NCBI RefSeq assembly: GCF_001457775.1
Contig: NZ_CYSG01000019.1
Span: forward strand, 1-64,000
DNA length: 64,000 nucleotides
Origin: Phaeobacter sp. CECT 5382
GTDB taxonomy: Bacteria; Pseudomonadota; Alphaproteobacteria; Rhodobacterales; Rhodobacteraceae
Reading direction: 5' to 3'
Each line of letters begins with the position of its first letter. Position 1 is the first letter of the stretch. Made by a program: the position numbers and the translations under genes. The notes under the pieces were generated by a model. The model searched no databases. It saw only the letters and a program-made list of their open reading frames with translations, and was not told where the DNA came from. Positions 8,901 to 18,109 of this stretch are shown here, piece after piece.

Positions 8901-9093
8901 GATGCGTGAGATCCAGCTGGGCGGCGGCTTCATGAGCTTTGACGCCCCGCGCCTGCATTTTGGCCTTGGTAAAACGGGACGAGGCAAAACAGGAAGAGCA
9001 GACGGCGCACATATCCAATGGCCCGATGGTAGCGAGACCCGGATTGCCGGCCCGTTGGAGCCAGGCCGTCTCTATCGGATCCGCCGTCACTGA
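5911..9093 (+). CDS. Permease domain fused to FG-GAP/VCBS repeats and an ASPIC/UnbV domain
   Basis: The 1060-residue product is a fusion. Residues 1-390 form a multi-pass membrane domain that resembles the COG0701/DUF318 permeases (ArsP-like), including a GVCANCAAPIG motif near residue 125. At least six FG-GAP/VCBS calcium-binding repeats follow (IDGDGDIDLA near 485, IDNDGWLDLF near 540, LDRDGYLDLA near 590, FDGDGAQDLI near 652, FDQDGWQDIY near 880, MDGDGDLDLV near 940). The last 80 residues match the ASPIC/UnbV domain (GARVTLEMADGSRQMREIQLGGGF). A cysteine-rich insert (about residues 740-825, six Cys) interrupts the repeats. The repeats are presumably periplasmic or exposed. I chose the ATG at 5911; a GTG at 5851 would add 20 residues. 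The function is unknown. Confidence 0.75.
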   Translation: MKPFILHSRYWHFCIACMLVMILAVLFWTGSRYPALNEKLMMSGALQLEDPLSFEARFAISASMGTAERVFYSTINWLYTNKQGMTFGILFAAAFMTALSYLRQRSFASPLANSLLGLFLGAPLGVCANCAAPIGKGLYASGMRAETALAAMVASPSLNFVVLTMLFSLVPIYMVLAKIALSLLVILVLVPLVCRSLSPEQIPVQIPAQIQAQITFPAEAPQPWSAAELAASAPETEGLIRAVLGVGRAYLGNLWYIIRLTVPLMLAAGFLGALVATLLPPALITDLPFGLAALVLIALVGLFLPVPMGFDVVLCGVLIASGLAQGYVMALLITLGSFSIYSFFIIHQMLGLRLAARMAGGIALLGILAGACAQGYHSWQSQRALDMLLHSSLAPSAASNSSAHTLFWGAAQAATLEDPARPRVISPDAGQIEIISTPFAPRSAAADTLFQRTEASTIGIDKPLEFSMRDMWPPFWEGRSLSSGDIDGDGDIDLAVASTKAGLYLYENDGSGQFSRVILDPGALNKLADLQIFNAVLVDIDNDGWLDLFFASYLKGNFWWRNEAGRFGTEPLLPVRNRADAPLSMALSFADLDRDGYLDLALGNWAAGWYRRIPGEEARNRVVFNPDGRLDGETYRDLPGIPGETLSVLFSDFDGDGAQDLIIGNDFDIPDYFYRGDGSGGLAMITQPEGLIPHTTTTTMAVNVADLFNDGSPEIYLAQIAGRSSGVSDRLKMQPLAQYCDVIRDPAAKATCQQNMAIKRWYKSGNRFDPSYAARCQALSKAQDGSLAAECKAMLIKDLAIQKRDPSICGLIPADQPVPRAYCDLHFKPGRQPQAAEIALTHPQILRANVLLEWQGKAYADRAEARGLEVGGWSWDTKVADFDQDGWQDIYIVNGTWVPNEVSPSNLFFHNTGTGTFREASGPMGLEDYLMTAAASQFDMDGDGDLDLVTHPVNGPLVVFHNTGQQPGLAFQLEDMTGNRAAIGARVTLEMADGSRQMREIQLGGGFMSFDAPRLHFGLGKTGRGKTGRADGAHIQWPDGSETRIAGPLEPGRLYRIRRH

Positions 9094-9418
9094 AAAGTGG
9101 TGCGCGCAGCAGCACTGACCTTGATTCGCCCGCCCACAGTATTCGGCCAGCCTCCGACCGGACTCCAGCCGGGTTTTCCTGGCCGCCGGACAGGGCAAAA
9201 TGTGCTCATTTCGCACCCTCTTTTGCGCTTTAGGATAAAACCACCTGAGGTTGCACCGGCGGAAAATGGCCAATCTGCGACAGTTGAAAAAAGTTTTGTC
9301 TTTTTGGAAATGTTCCATTGCTGTGAACAGCGCGCTCCCCCTAGCGTGTCACGAGCCCGTGAGCTGCCGCAAGCGGGCCTCTTGCATTTGAAAACCTTTC
9401 ACATTTCCGGGATCGCCC
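9094..9418. promoter_or_regulatory. 325-base non-coding region upstream of the giant surface protein
   Basis: No convincing gene lies here. An AT-rich patch at about 9283-9315 (TTGAAAAAAG, then TTTTTGGAAA) is the most likely place for a promoter of the next gene, but I could not find a convincing -10 element. Confidence 0.4.
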
Positions 9419-12400
9419 ATGACAAGCCTGCTGCGCCGCTTTTCACATTTGTTTCTTGCGATTCTTCTGGTCATGCTGCCCGGCCTTGCACTGGCCAGCC
9501 CTTCAGGACCGCCCTGGACGATGGCCTTTTCCCCGGATGCCATTGGGATTGGCAATGAAAGCAGACTGACCTTCACGATAGACAACAGCAGTAGCTCCGC
9601 CCCGGTCGATGATCTGGCCTTTAGCGGCACCCTGCCCACAGGCCTCGTCATTAGTTCTGGCGCCCAAAGCGACAGCTGTAGCGGCACGCTCACGGCCTCA
9701 GCTGGTGGCAGCAGCATCAGCTATAGTAATGGACGGATCAGTTTGGGTGCCTCTTGCACTATTTCGCTGATGGTGACCTCAAACGCTTCGGCACCCTATA
9801 CCTTCACCACCGGCGATTTGACCTCGAGCTTCGGCAACAGTGGCGCCGCCTCCGCTAATCTGAGCGTGGATGCTACCCGGACAGGGTTTGGCAAGTCCTT
9901 CTCTCCCAGCAGTCAGAATCCGGGCAGCATCACCACGCTGACCTATACGCTGGACAATTCCGCAAACCCGTCGTTCGCTTCGTTGCGGTTTTCCGAGGTC
10001 CTGCCCGCAGGGCTCGAACTTGCCACCCCAGCTAATATCAGTAACAGCTGTGGCGGCACGGTCACTGCCAGCTCCGGTGGCAGCAGCATCTCGGCCAGCA
10101 GCATTTTTCTTGCCGCAGGCGCCACCTGCACCGTCAGCGTGGATGTAAAGGCGCTGACCTCGGGCGATTACGCGCTGACCAATGAACTGATCAGTTCGCC
10201 CACCATCGGCGAGGCAACCGCCACCCTGACGGTCAACAGCCCGCCATCAGGGGGAATCGGGTTCTTCAAAAGCTTTGATGTCGCGCAGGCAGCTGCTGGT
10301 GAAACGGTCACGCTCAACTTCGCGCTCAGCAATACCAGCCGCACCGGGGCGGCGACCAATATCGCCTTCACCGATGACCTGAATGCGATGCTGTCAGGAT
10401 TAACGGCCACGGCACTGCCGGCAGATGGCTTTTGTGGTGTGGGCTCGACCATGTCTGGCAGCAGCAGCCTGACGGTATCTGGCGCCTCTCTGGCCTCTGC
10501 CGCCAGCTGTAACTTTGATGTTTCGGTGCTGATCCCGGTCAGTGCTGCCACCGGCAGCTATACCAACAGCACCAGCAGTCTGAGCGCCGATCTTGACGGC
10601 AGCGCCTATACTGGCAGTGCGGCCAGTACCACATTGCAGGTTCTGGGCGATGGCGGTCAGGGCGCGCACCTCAGCAAAAGCTTCACCGATGACCCGGTCG
10701 TCCCAGGCAACACCGTGACCGCCCGCTATACCCTGACCAACCCCAATGCTGCGGTTGCCATTAGCGGTATTACTTTTCAGGATACTATTTCGGCAGTTTC
10801 CGGCGCAACCATCAGTACTCTGCCCGCCTCCGGCAGCTGCGGTGGCAGCAGCGCCTTCAACGTCATCGATCCCAATGGTCTCGGTGAGAACGTCTTCCTT
10901 CTTAGCGGCGGCGCACTGGCTGCTGGCGCCAGCTGTAACTTTGATGTCGTGATCAATATCCCGAGCAGTCTTACCCCCGGCAGCTATCCCACCAGCACCA
11001 CAGATGTCACCACCACGGTTGCAGCCAGCTCGGTGACCACCCCCGGGGCCAGCGACATCCTGACCGTCGCAGGCGGTGCCGATCTCAGCTTCCACAAAGA
11101 GTTCAGCGATGAAATCATTGGCGCAGGCGGCACAACGACGCTGACCTTCACCCTGACCAGTTCGGCGGAATCGCCCAGTACCGCCACCGGCCTCGCCTTT
11201 AGTGATGATATCGATGCCTTCCTCACCGGGGCCACCCTTGGCATCAACAGCAATACCTGCGGCGGCAGCGCCGGGCTTTATGTCGGCAATTCCCGCCTGG
11301 ACTACACTGGCGGCACGCTGGACCCCGGTGACAGCTGCACCGTGGTGACCACAGTGTCGATCCCGGATGCAGCCACCGCCACACTGGGCGCCCATACCAA
11401 TACCACCAGCACCCTGACCGGCACCGCCGGCGGCGAGGCTCTGGTGGTGCCGGCTGCCAGCGATACCCTGACAGTGCAGAGCGCCTTGCCGATGGTGACC
11501 ACCAAAAGCTTTTCGCCCAGCACCGCGCTGCCCGGCGAGACCGTGACGCTGACCTATACGCTGACCAACCCGGACACCATCCGTGGCTATACCAACGGCA
11601 CCCTCTTCACCGACAATTACAGCTCAGTGCTGAGCGGCCTGGCCATTGTGCCCGCCTCCCTGCCTGCGGGTGGGTTCTGCGGCGGCAGCAGTACGGCCAG
11701 CGGCACCACCTCCGGCACTTTCAACAATCTCTCCATTCCGGCAAGCAGCAGCTGCAGCTTTAGTGTCCAGCTGTTGGTTCCAGGTGGGGCAGCAGATGGT
11801 GACTACAGCTCTGCCAGCTCCACCATCACGTCAACCCTGTCGGATGCCAGTTTCGTTACCCTGCCAGCGATTGTAGCCAATTTCTCGGTTGATGCTGCAC
11901 AGGTCCAGCTGACCAAAGCCTATGGCACGGATCCGGTGGGCCCCGGTGATACGGTCAGCGTCAACTATACGCTGATCAATCTCAGCAGCAGCAAGGCGCT
12001 GACCGCCATTGCCTTTAGTGATGATCTGGATACGCAGCTGGCCGGGCTGGCCTCTACCTCGGGGGCGCAGTCCAATCTCTGTGGCGCCGGATCCAGCCTC
12101 AGCGGCACCGGGACACTGAGCTTTGTCGGCGGCAGTCTGGCGGCAGGCGCAAGCTGTAGTTTCAGCGCCACGCTGCAGGTGCCGGGCGGCAGCACCGCCA
12201 GTATCTATTCCGGCACCACCAGCACGGTGAGCGCCGACGCCAGCGGGCTGACCGTCACCGGACCTGCGGTCGCGAGCACCCTGACTGTCAGCGCTTTTGA
12301 GCTGCCAAGCTTTGCCAAAAGCTTTGCGGATCCTGCTCTGGGTCCCGGAGGCAGCACCACGCTGACCTATGTGATCACCAATAACGACAGCACGACAACG

Positions 12401-15400
12401 CTCAACGGGCTGCGCTTTACCGATGATCTGGATGCCGCCCTCACCGGGCTTGCGGTCACCGCAGGCACCGGCAGCAATCTCTGCGGCACTGGCTCCGTGA
12501 TCGCGGGCAGTGGCGAGGTCACCCTGACCGGTGGCACCCTGGCCCCGGGCCAGAGCTGCAGCATCCCGCTGACCGTCACGACTCCGGCCTCCGCCACCGA
12601 TGGCAGCTACCCCTCCAGCAGCAGCACGCTGACCGAGAGTGGTGAATTTGCCGCCAGCGCCGCCAGCGCCACGCTGACCATCGATCCCGCGCCGCTCTTC
12701 AGCAAAGCCTTTGCCGCCAGCAGCGTCACCCGGGACAGCAGCACCACGCTGACCTTCACCATTGACAACAGCGCCGCATCGATCGCGGCCACCGGGCTGG
12801 ATTTCACCGATAACCTGCCCGCCGGCCTCACGGTGGCCAGCACCCCCAGTGCCAGCACCACCTGTAGCGGCGGCACCCTGACAGCCGCCGCCGGGGCGGC
12901 CAGCATCAGCTATACCGGCGGCAGTATCGCCGGAGCCAACAGCTGTAGCCTCAGCGTTGATGTCACCGCCGGTGCTAGTGGCAGCCTGGTCAATACCTCT
13001 GGTGATCTCACGTCTTCTCTTGGCAATTCCGGCCCGGCCATGGCCACCCTGAAGGTGCCCAGTCTCAGCTTCGACAGCCCCCTCCTGGGCGATGATATCG
13101 CCAATTCAGCCGAGGCCGCTGCCGCCACCATCTCGGGCAGCACCGCGCTGATCGAAGATGGCCAGAGCGTCAGCGTCGTGGTCACCGACAGTGCCAGCGC
13201 GACGGCCAGCGGCACCGCCACGGTCAGCGGCAATGCCTGGAGCCTGACCCTCAATCTCAGCACCCTGGCGGATGGCGCCCTGACCCTCACCGCAGATGTT
13301 GCAGATGCGGCGGGCACGCCAACACCGCAGGCCAGTGCCAGCCTCAGCCTGGATACAGACAAGCCCTCGCTGGCCTTCGACAGCCCGCTGGCCACGGATG
13401 GTATCGTCTCTGCCGCCGAGGCCGCTGCCGTCACCATTTCCGGCAGCTCCTCCGGCATCGAAGATGGCCAGAGCGTCAGCGTCGTGGTCACCGACAGTGC
13501 CAGTGCGACGGCCAGCGGCAGCGCCACGGTCAGCGGCAATGCCTGGAGCCTGACCCTCAATCTCAGCGCCCTGGCGAATGGTGCCCTGACCCTCACCGCA
13601 GATGCCACCAACAGTGTCGGCAATCCGGTGGATCAGATCAGCACCACGCTGACCCAGGACCAGACCGCACCCGCAGGCTATAGCGCCACCTTTGATCAGG
13701 ACCCGATTATCACCAGCACCGAGACTGCGGTCAGCTTTACCTTTGCCGGTGCCGAAACCGGGGCTCAATACGACTATACCATCGCCTCGGATGGCGGCGG
13801 CGCTGATGTGACCGGCAACGGCACCATCGCCACGGCCAGCGACCAGATCACCGGGATCGATATCTCTGGCCTCGGGGATGGCACCCTGACATTGTCGGTG
13901 GTGCTGACCGATGCGGCCGGACAGGCCGGATCGACCGCCACGGATACCAGCACCAAGGACACCGCTCGCCCCACGGTCACCCTCGCAGGGCCCACCGAGG
14001 CCCAGAGCGGTGCCTTCACGGTCACTCTGACCTTCAGCGAGAGCGTCACCGGCCTGGCCCAGAGTGATCTCAGCCTGGTGGATGGCACCGCCTCCGGGCT
14101 TTCGGGCAGTGGCACCAGCTATTCGGTCACCGTAACGCCGGATCACGATGGCACCGTGATCATCACCCTGCCTGAAGACAGTGCCATAAACGGCGGTGGC
14201 AATGGCAACCTGGTCAGCGCTGCGCTCGAGATCATCGCCGATCTGACCGGCACCCCCAATCCGACCCCGCCTGCCGATGCCGATGGCGATGGCGTGCCGG
14301 ATAATCTCGAAAGCAGCACCGCGGACCGCGATGGCGACGGCATTCCCGACGCCGCCGATTATGACCCACAGGGCTATTTCTACTGCGAAGACGATGGCCG
14401 CATCCTGTCTGGTGGCGGCATCACCGTGACCGGCCCCTCGGGCTCCAACAGCTCGGTCGGGATCAGCAACAACATCAACATCGTGCGCGATGGCTCGACC
14501 GGGGAATACCAGTGGTTTGCCCTGGTGCCCGGCACCTATAGCGTCGCCTATAGCTATCCGGCCGGCGGTATCGCCAGCACCGCACGGCTGTCTTCGGGCA
14601 GCCTGGATGTGACCTCGCTGCTGCCCGCCAACCCGGCGGTGATCGGCTCCACCGAGGTGGGATCCACCGGGGTTCTGGCCGATGCCTCCCTGGCGGCGAA
14701 CCCGGCCTTTTACGACAGCTTCGTGATCGAGGCCGGCGATCCCAATGTGCTGGCCAACAATATCCCGATGACACAATGTGCCCAGATCGAGGTCAGCGTC
14801 AGCGCCACCGATACCGGTGCTGAGGCCAATGGCGCCACCACCGACAGCGCCAGCTTCACCATCTCTCAGACTCTGGTGACAGCGCAGGACACGGTCCTCA
14901 GCTATACACTGGGCGGCACCGCCACCTCGGGCACGGATTTCACCGCTCCTACCGGCAGCATCACCATCCTGGCCGGTGACACATCGGCTCTGGTCGATCT
15001 GCCGGTGCTCGAAGACGGCCTGATCGAGGGCAGCGAAACCGTCACCCTGACGCTGACGGCCGTGACCTCCGCAAGCCCGGGTGTCATCCTGTCAGCCACG
15101 ACGGCGGATCTAACCGGCAGCACCAGCATTGCCGATGATGATTTTGCCGTGGTCGCCGTCAGCAATGACGATCTGACCGCCTCGGAAAGCGGCAATGACA
15201 CTGCCGCCATGTCCTTTACCCTGCTGGGCCAGCCCAGCCAGACCGTGCAGCTGGCCTTTAGTGGCGATGCCCAGTGTAGCGTCTCTCCGGCCGTGCTGAA
15301 TTTCACCAGTGCCAATTATGCCAGTGCCCAGACCCTTACCATCACCGCCATCGATGATGAGCTGGTCGAGGGCAGCCACAGCTGTCAGCCCACCGTGGCC

Positions 15401-16600
15401 GTGACCTCGGCGGACACCGCCTTTGACGGCTTTGTTCTGGCGCTGGCGAGCGTGACGGTGACCGATGATCTGGTCGACCAGATCCGCGAACCGCTGACCC
15501 AGATCCTGAAAAACGATCTGGAAGAAACCGTCAAAACCCAGCAGCGCTATTTCAGCGATATGTCCAAGGGCGCTCTGTCGCGGCTGCGCGCCGGGGCTGA
15601 AGGGCTCGGCTGTGGCACCCTGGCGGGCTTTGATATCGACGGCACCGTCAATATCACCGGCGGCGAAGGCCAGACAGATGGCAGTTTTGGCTATGATGTC
15701 TACAATTGCCACAGTGGCAGCCGCGAAATCCTCGACGGGGCCTTCAGCCTGACCCGGACCGAAAACATCGGCACCCAGGCGCTGCTGCAATTCTCGCGCC
15801 AGCGCGAGCGTTTCCTGTCAGAGACCGATCTGCGCGGCAATTTCCTGGGTGGCTACCTCAGCCGGACCAATGTCACCGGTCTGGCCGATGGTGCGATCAC
15901 CGGCATGGGCGTCAATGGCGGCATCTATGGCGCGCGTGAGCTGAGCGACGGGGTATTTCTGGATTACTACGCGGCGGGTGCCTTTGGCCATCATCGCTAT
16001 GATCTCGATTTTGCCGCCACCCCCAGCGTGATCCGGGCCGAAGGCAGCTATGACTATGCCGCCGCCTTTGCCGGGGCTGCACTTTCCGGGCAACACCAGA
16101 TGGACACCTTGCTGGTTACCCCGCGTGTCGGGGTTGATCTTGCCTATGCGCTGGCCAGTGATGCCGATGTCACCGCCACTCAGCTGGCGCAGAGCGATAC
16201 CGGGCGCATCGATATTCCCGACTACAACGGCGGGCGCCTCTTTGCCGAGATCGAGTTCTCGGGCTTTGGCAGCAACACTGATCCGACCAATCCCAATGCC
16301 ATCTCGTCGCGTATGGCCCTGGCCCCGCGCCTGGCCTGCGAAAGCTCGTCTTATGACACCAGCAGCAGCAGTGGCTGTGGTTTCGGGTTGTCCTTCAGCC
16401 GCGAGATCTTCAATCCGCTGACCGGCCTCAGCTACAGCTTCGAGATCGACTATGAGATGATCGACGAGACCGATCGCGTCACTGTCGACTTCCACCGCGA
16501 GCGCCGCTTTGCCGATGATCGCGGCGCTGTTGTCACCCGTCTGTCGATGCCAACAAGCGACAGCCTGAAGATCGAACACGGGGTGCGACTGGACTTTTAA
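9419..16600 (+). CDS. Giant multidomain surface protein with autotransporter-like barrel
   Basis: The 2393-residue protein begins with a signal peptide (LFLAILLVMLPGLALA). Nine successive DUF11-like repeats of about 130 residues fill residues 30-1215; each starts with a KSF-type motif and TLTYTL.N, continues with FTDDLDA..GL and contains a pair of cysteines (CGG...; ASCSF.V). Two nearly identical Ig-like (Big_13-type) repeats follow (1220-1410), then further Ig-like domains, a thrombospondin-type-3-like calcium segment (DADGDGVPDN...DRDGDGIPDA, about 1618-1645), a Calx-beta domain (about 1790-1885), and a C-terminal beta-barrel (about 2060-2393) ending in F, as outer-membrane barrels do. This architecture fits a type V secreted adhesin. 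A strong terminator follows the gene. An adhesive role in biofilm is inferred. Confidence 0.8.
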   Translation: MTSLLRRFSHLFLAILLVMLPGLALASPSGPPWTMAFSPDAIGIGNESRLTFTIDNSSSSAPVDDLAFSGTLPTGLVISSGAQSDSCSGTLTASAGGSSISYSNGRISLGASCTISLMVTSNASAPYTFTTGDLTSSFGNSGAASANLSVDATRTGFGKSFSPSSQNPGSITTLTYTLDNSANPSFASLRFSEVLPAGLELATPANISNSCGGTVTASSGGSSISASSIFLAAGATCTVSVDVKALTSGDYALTNELISSPTIGEATATLTVNSPPSGGIGFFKSFDVAQAAAGETVTLNFALSNTSRTGAATNIAFTDDLNAMLSGLTATALPADGFCGVGSTMSGSSSLTVSGASLASAASCNFDVSVLIPVSAATGSYTNSTSSLSADLDGSAYTGSAASTTLQVLGDGGQGAHLSKSFTDDPVVPGNTVTARYTLTNPNAAVAISGITFQDTISAVSGATISTLPASGSCGGSSAFNVIDPNGLGENVFLLSGGALAAGASCNFDVVINIPSSLTPGSYPTSTTDVTTTVAASSVTTPGASDILTVAGGADLSFHKEFSDEIIGAGGTTTLTFTLTSSAESPSTATGLAFSDDIDAFLTGATLGINSNTCGGSAGLYVGNSRLDYTGGTLDPGDSCTVVTTVSIPDAATATLGAHTNTTSTLTGTAGGEALVVPAASDTLTVQSALPMVTTKSFSPSTALPGETVTLTYTLTNPDTIRGYTNGTLFTDNYSSVLSGLAIVPASLPAGGFCGGSSTASGTTSGTFNNLSIPASSSCSFSVQLLVPGGAADGDYSSASSTITSTLSDASFVTLPAIVANFSVDAAQVQLTKAYGTDPVGPGDTVSVNYTLINLSSSKALTAIAFSDDLDTQLAGLASTSGAQSNLCGAGSSLSGTGTLSFVGGSLAAGASCSFSATLQVPGGSTASIYSGTTSTVSADASGLTVTGPAVASTLTVSAFELPSFAKSFADPALGPGGSTTLTYVITNNDSTTTLNGLRFTDDLDAALTGLAVTAGTGSNLCGTGSVIAGSGEVTLTGGTLAPGQSCSIPLTVTTPASATDGSYPSSSSTLTESGEFAASAASATLTIDPAPLFSKAFAASSVTRDSSTTLTFTIDNSAASIAATGLDFTDNLPAGLTVASTPSASTTCSGGTLTAAAGAASISYTGGSIAGANSCSLSVDVTAGASGSLVNTSGDLTSSLGNSGPAMATLKVPSLSFDSPLLGDDIANSAEAAAATISGSTALIEDGQSVSVVVTDSASATASGTATVSGNAWSLTLNLSTLADGALTLTADVADAAGTPTPQASASLSLDTDKPSLAFDSPLATDGIVSAAEAAAVTISGSSSGIEDGQSVSVVVTDSASATASGSATVSGNAWSLTLNLSALANGALTLTADATNSVGNPVDQISTTLTQDQTAPAGYSATFDQDPIITSTETAVSFTFAGAETGAQYDYTIASDGGGADVTGNGTIATASDQITGIDISGLGDGTLTLSVVLTDAAGQAGSTATDTSTKDTARPTVTLAGPTEAQSGAFTVTLTFSESVTGLAQSDLSLVDGTASGLSGSGTSYSVTVTPDHDGTVIITLPEDSAINGGGNGNLVSAALEIIADLTGTPNPTPPADADGDGVPDNLESSTADRDGDGIPDAADYDPQGYFYCEDDGRILSGGGITVTGPSGSNSSVGISNNINIVRDGSTGEYQWFALVPGTYSVAYSYPAGGIASTARLSSGSLDVTSLLPANPAVIGSTEVGSTGVLADASLAANPAFYDSFVIEAGDPNVLANNIPMTQCAQIEVSVSATDTGAEANGATTDSASFTISQTLVTAQDTVLSYTLGGTATSGTDFTAPTGSITILAGDTSALVDLPVLEDGLIEGSETVTLTLTAVTSASPGVILSATTADLTGSTSIADDDFAVVAVSNDDLTASESGNDTAAMSFTLLGQPSQTVQLAFSGDAQCSVSPAVLNFTSANYASAQTLTITAIDDELVEGSHSCQPTVAVTSADTAFDGFVLALASVTVTDDLVDQIREPLTQILKNDLEETVKTQQRYFSDMSKGALSRLRAGAEGLGCGTLAGFDIDGTVNITGGEGQTDGSFGYDVYNCHSGSREILDGAFSLTRTENIGTQALLQFSRQRERFLSETDLRGNFLGGYLSRTNVTGLADGAITGMGVNGGIYGARELSDGVFLDYYAAGAFGHHRYDLDFAATPSVIRAEGSYDYAAAFAGAALSGQHQMDTLLVTPRVGVDLAYALASDADVTATQLAQSDTGRIDIPDYNGGRLFAEIEFSGFGSNTDPTNPNAISSRMALAPRLACESSSYDTSSSSGCGFGLSFSREIFNPLTGLSYSFEIDYEMIDETDRVTVDFHRERRFADDRGAVVTRLSMPTSDSLKIEHGVRLDF
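13151..13567 (+). repeat. near-identical 110-base direct repeats within the giant gene
   Basis: Bases 13151-13261 and 13457-13567 are nearly identical, 306 bases (102 codons) apart, and encode EDGQSVSVVVTDSASATASG and the following segment twice. Identity at DNA level, not just protein level, points to a recent duplication or gene conversion. Confidence 0.9.
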
Positions 16601-16658
16601 ATCGCAGAGACAGGTGATCAGACGGGCCCCCTCATCCACCCTCTCACTCACACGATCG

Positions 16659-16692
16659 TCGGCCCTGTCAGTTTTCTGACAGGGCCGATTTT
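16659..16692. terminator. strong bidirectional-type terminator
   Basis: A perfect 13-base stem (TCGGCCCTGTCAG at 16659-16671 pairs with 16676-16688) with a TTTT loop is followed by TTTT. It lies between the giant surface-protein gene and the convergent Sel1 gene and could stop transcription from both sides. Confidence 0.85.
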
Positions 16693-16738
16693 CTGACAGG
16701 ACATATGTTGTCTCTGCCGCTCGAGATCTGAAACGGGG

Positions 16739-18109
16739 CTAGTTTCCGGCCACCAGAACCTGCACCAATTCTTGGGCTCGTTTCTGGGCGTCCAGAACCT
16801 GAGCGGATGTCATCATACTGGCTAGGCTCGCCGCCAGATCTGCCGCTTCGGGCTGGCCTGCGCTGCTGGCAAGCAGCAGCCACATATAGGCCAGCACATA
16901 GTCCTGCGGCAGCTGCCGCCCTTCGACATAAAACAGCGCCAAATTGCCCATCGCCGCCGGGATCCCCGCATGGGCCGAGGCCTGCATCAGGGCCAGCACT
17001 TGCTGGCTTCTGGCCCGGTCCATACTGGCCTGATTAATACTGGCCTGGTCTACCCCGTCTTCGGCCTGCGAGACCGCATTCAGCAACACCCAACCCAGCA
17101 GAAACTGCGCCACCGGATCGCCGGCCCGAGCGCCATTTTCCAAAGCCTGCAGCCCGGCGGCACTGGTGTCAGGCGGGCGCAGCCGCGCATCAAACAGCCC
17201 GCCTGCGTGCCAGGCTGTGATCGCGCGACCGCCCGCGCTGCGCCCCAGATCCGCGGCCTGGCGATACAGCTGCTGGGCCAGGGCTTCGTCCAGCGCCACC
17301 CCAAAACCATTTTCATAAAGCGTGCCGAGATTGTTCAGCGCCACGGCCAGCCCCTGATCCGCCGCCGCCTGAAACAGCTGTGCCGCCCGGCCATAGTCCT
17401 GTGCCAGCCCGTCGCCGCGCACATAGATCAGACCAAGATTGTTCAGCGCCCGCGCATGGCCCGCAGCCGCCGGACCTTCATAGAGCTGGCGCGCCCGGGC
17501 CAGGTCCTGCGTCACACCAGTGCCGTTCTGATACAGCACGCCCAAGCTAACGGCCGCATCCACATGGCCTTGGGCCGCCGCCCGTTCATAGAGCTGCGCC
17601 GCGCGCAGCAAATCCTCTGCCCCACCTTCTGCCCCATCCTCTGCTCCGGTGGCCCGCTGTTCCAGCAAACGCGCCAGGTCAAACAGCGGCTCAGGGGCTT
17701 CCGAGCGCGCTGCCTGCTGCATCCAATAGAGTGCCTGATCCGGGTCACGTCTAACCCCCAGCCCGCTGTGATAGGCCTGCCCCAGACGGGATTGCGCCGC
17801 CGGATGGCCCTGCGCCGCAGCCCGGGCAAACCACTGGCTGGCCTCGGTGAAATTCAGCAAGACACCGGTGCCGCGCTGCAGTCGCAGGCCAAGATCGTAC
17901 TGCGCCGTGGCCTGTCCGGCCGCGGCGCGCTGGCGCAGCACAGTCAGCGGTTGCGCCGCAACAGCTGCCGGATCTGGTGCCATAGCTCCCGTCTGACGCC
18001 CGGTTTGTACAGGGTTCTGGGCAGCGCTCTGGGCAAGGCTCTGGACCGGCAACATCAGCATCAACATCAGACCCGGTATCAGCAGGCCCCGCGCCAGTTC
18101 CGGCCTCAT
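16739..18109 (-). CDS. Sel1-repeat (SLR) secreted protein
   Basis: The 456-residue protein has a signal peptide (LLIPGLMLMLMLPVQSLAQS) and a series of about ten Sel1-like repeats, e.g. ATAQYDLGLRLQRGTGVLLN, ARALNNLGLIYVRGDGLAQD and VALNNLGTLYENGFGVALD. Sel1 repeats are alpha-helical scaffolds of the TPR superfamily that mediate protein-protein contacts; in proteobacteria such proteins are often periplasmic and affect envelope or exopolysaccharide traits. The ATG overlaps the stop of the upstream Sel1 gene (ATGA), so the two are translationally coupled. Two short tandem duplications lie inside it (17022-17051 and 17616-17651). A partner is not known; co-location with a prepilin peptidase gene suggests a link to the secretion system. 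Confidence 0.82.
   Translation of the reverse strand: MRPELARGLLIPGLMLMLMLPVQSLAQSAAQNPVQTGRQTGAMAPDPAAVAAQPLTVLRQRAAAGQATAQYDLGLRLQRGTGVLLNFTEASQWFARAAAQGHPAAQSRLGQAYHSGLGVRRDPDQALYWMQQAARSEAPEPLFDLARLLEQRATGAEDGAEGGAEDLLRAAQLYERAAAQGHVDAAVSLGVLYQNGTGVTQDLARARQLYEGPAAAGHARALNNLGLIYVRGDGLAQDYGRAAQLFQAAADQGLAVALNNLGTLYENGFGVALDEALAQQLYRQAADLGRSAGGRAITAWHAGGLFDARLRPPDTSAAGLQALENGARAGDPVAQFLLGWVLLNAVSQAEDGVDQASINQASMDRARSQQVLALMQASAHAGIPAAMGNLALFYVEGRQLPQDYVLAYMWLLLASSAGQPEAADLAASLASMMTSAQVLDAQKRAQELVQVLVAGN

Noticed and set aside
13106-14776. Long open frame on the minus strand (556 codons) within the giant surface-protein gene
   Set aside because: It is antisense to a protein with clear repeat domains, has no recognisable motif, and reflects the GC-rich codon bias that keeps opposite frames open.
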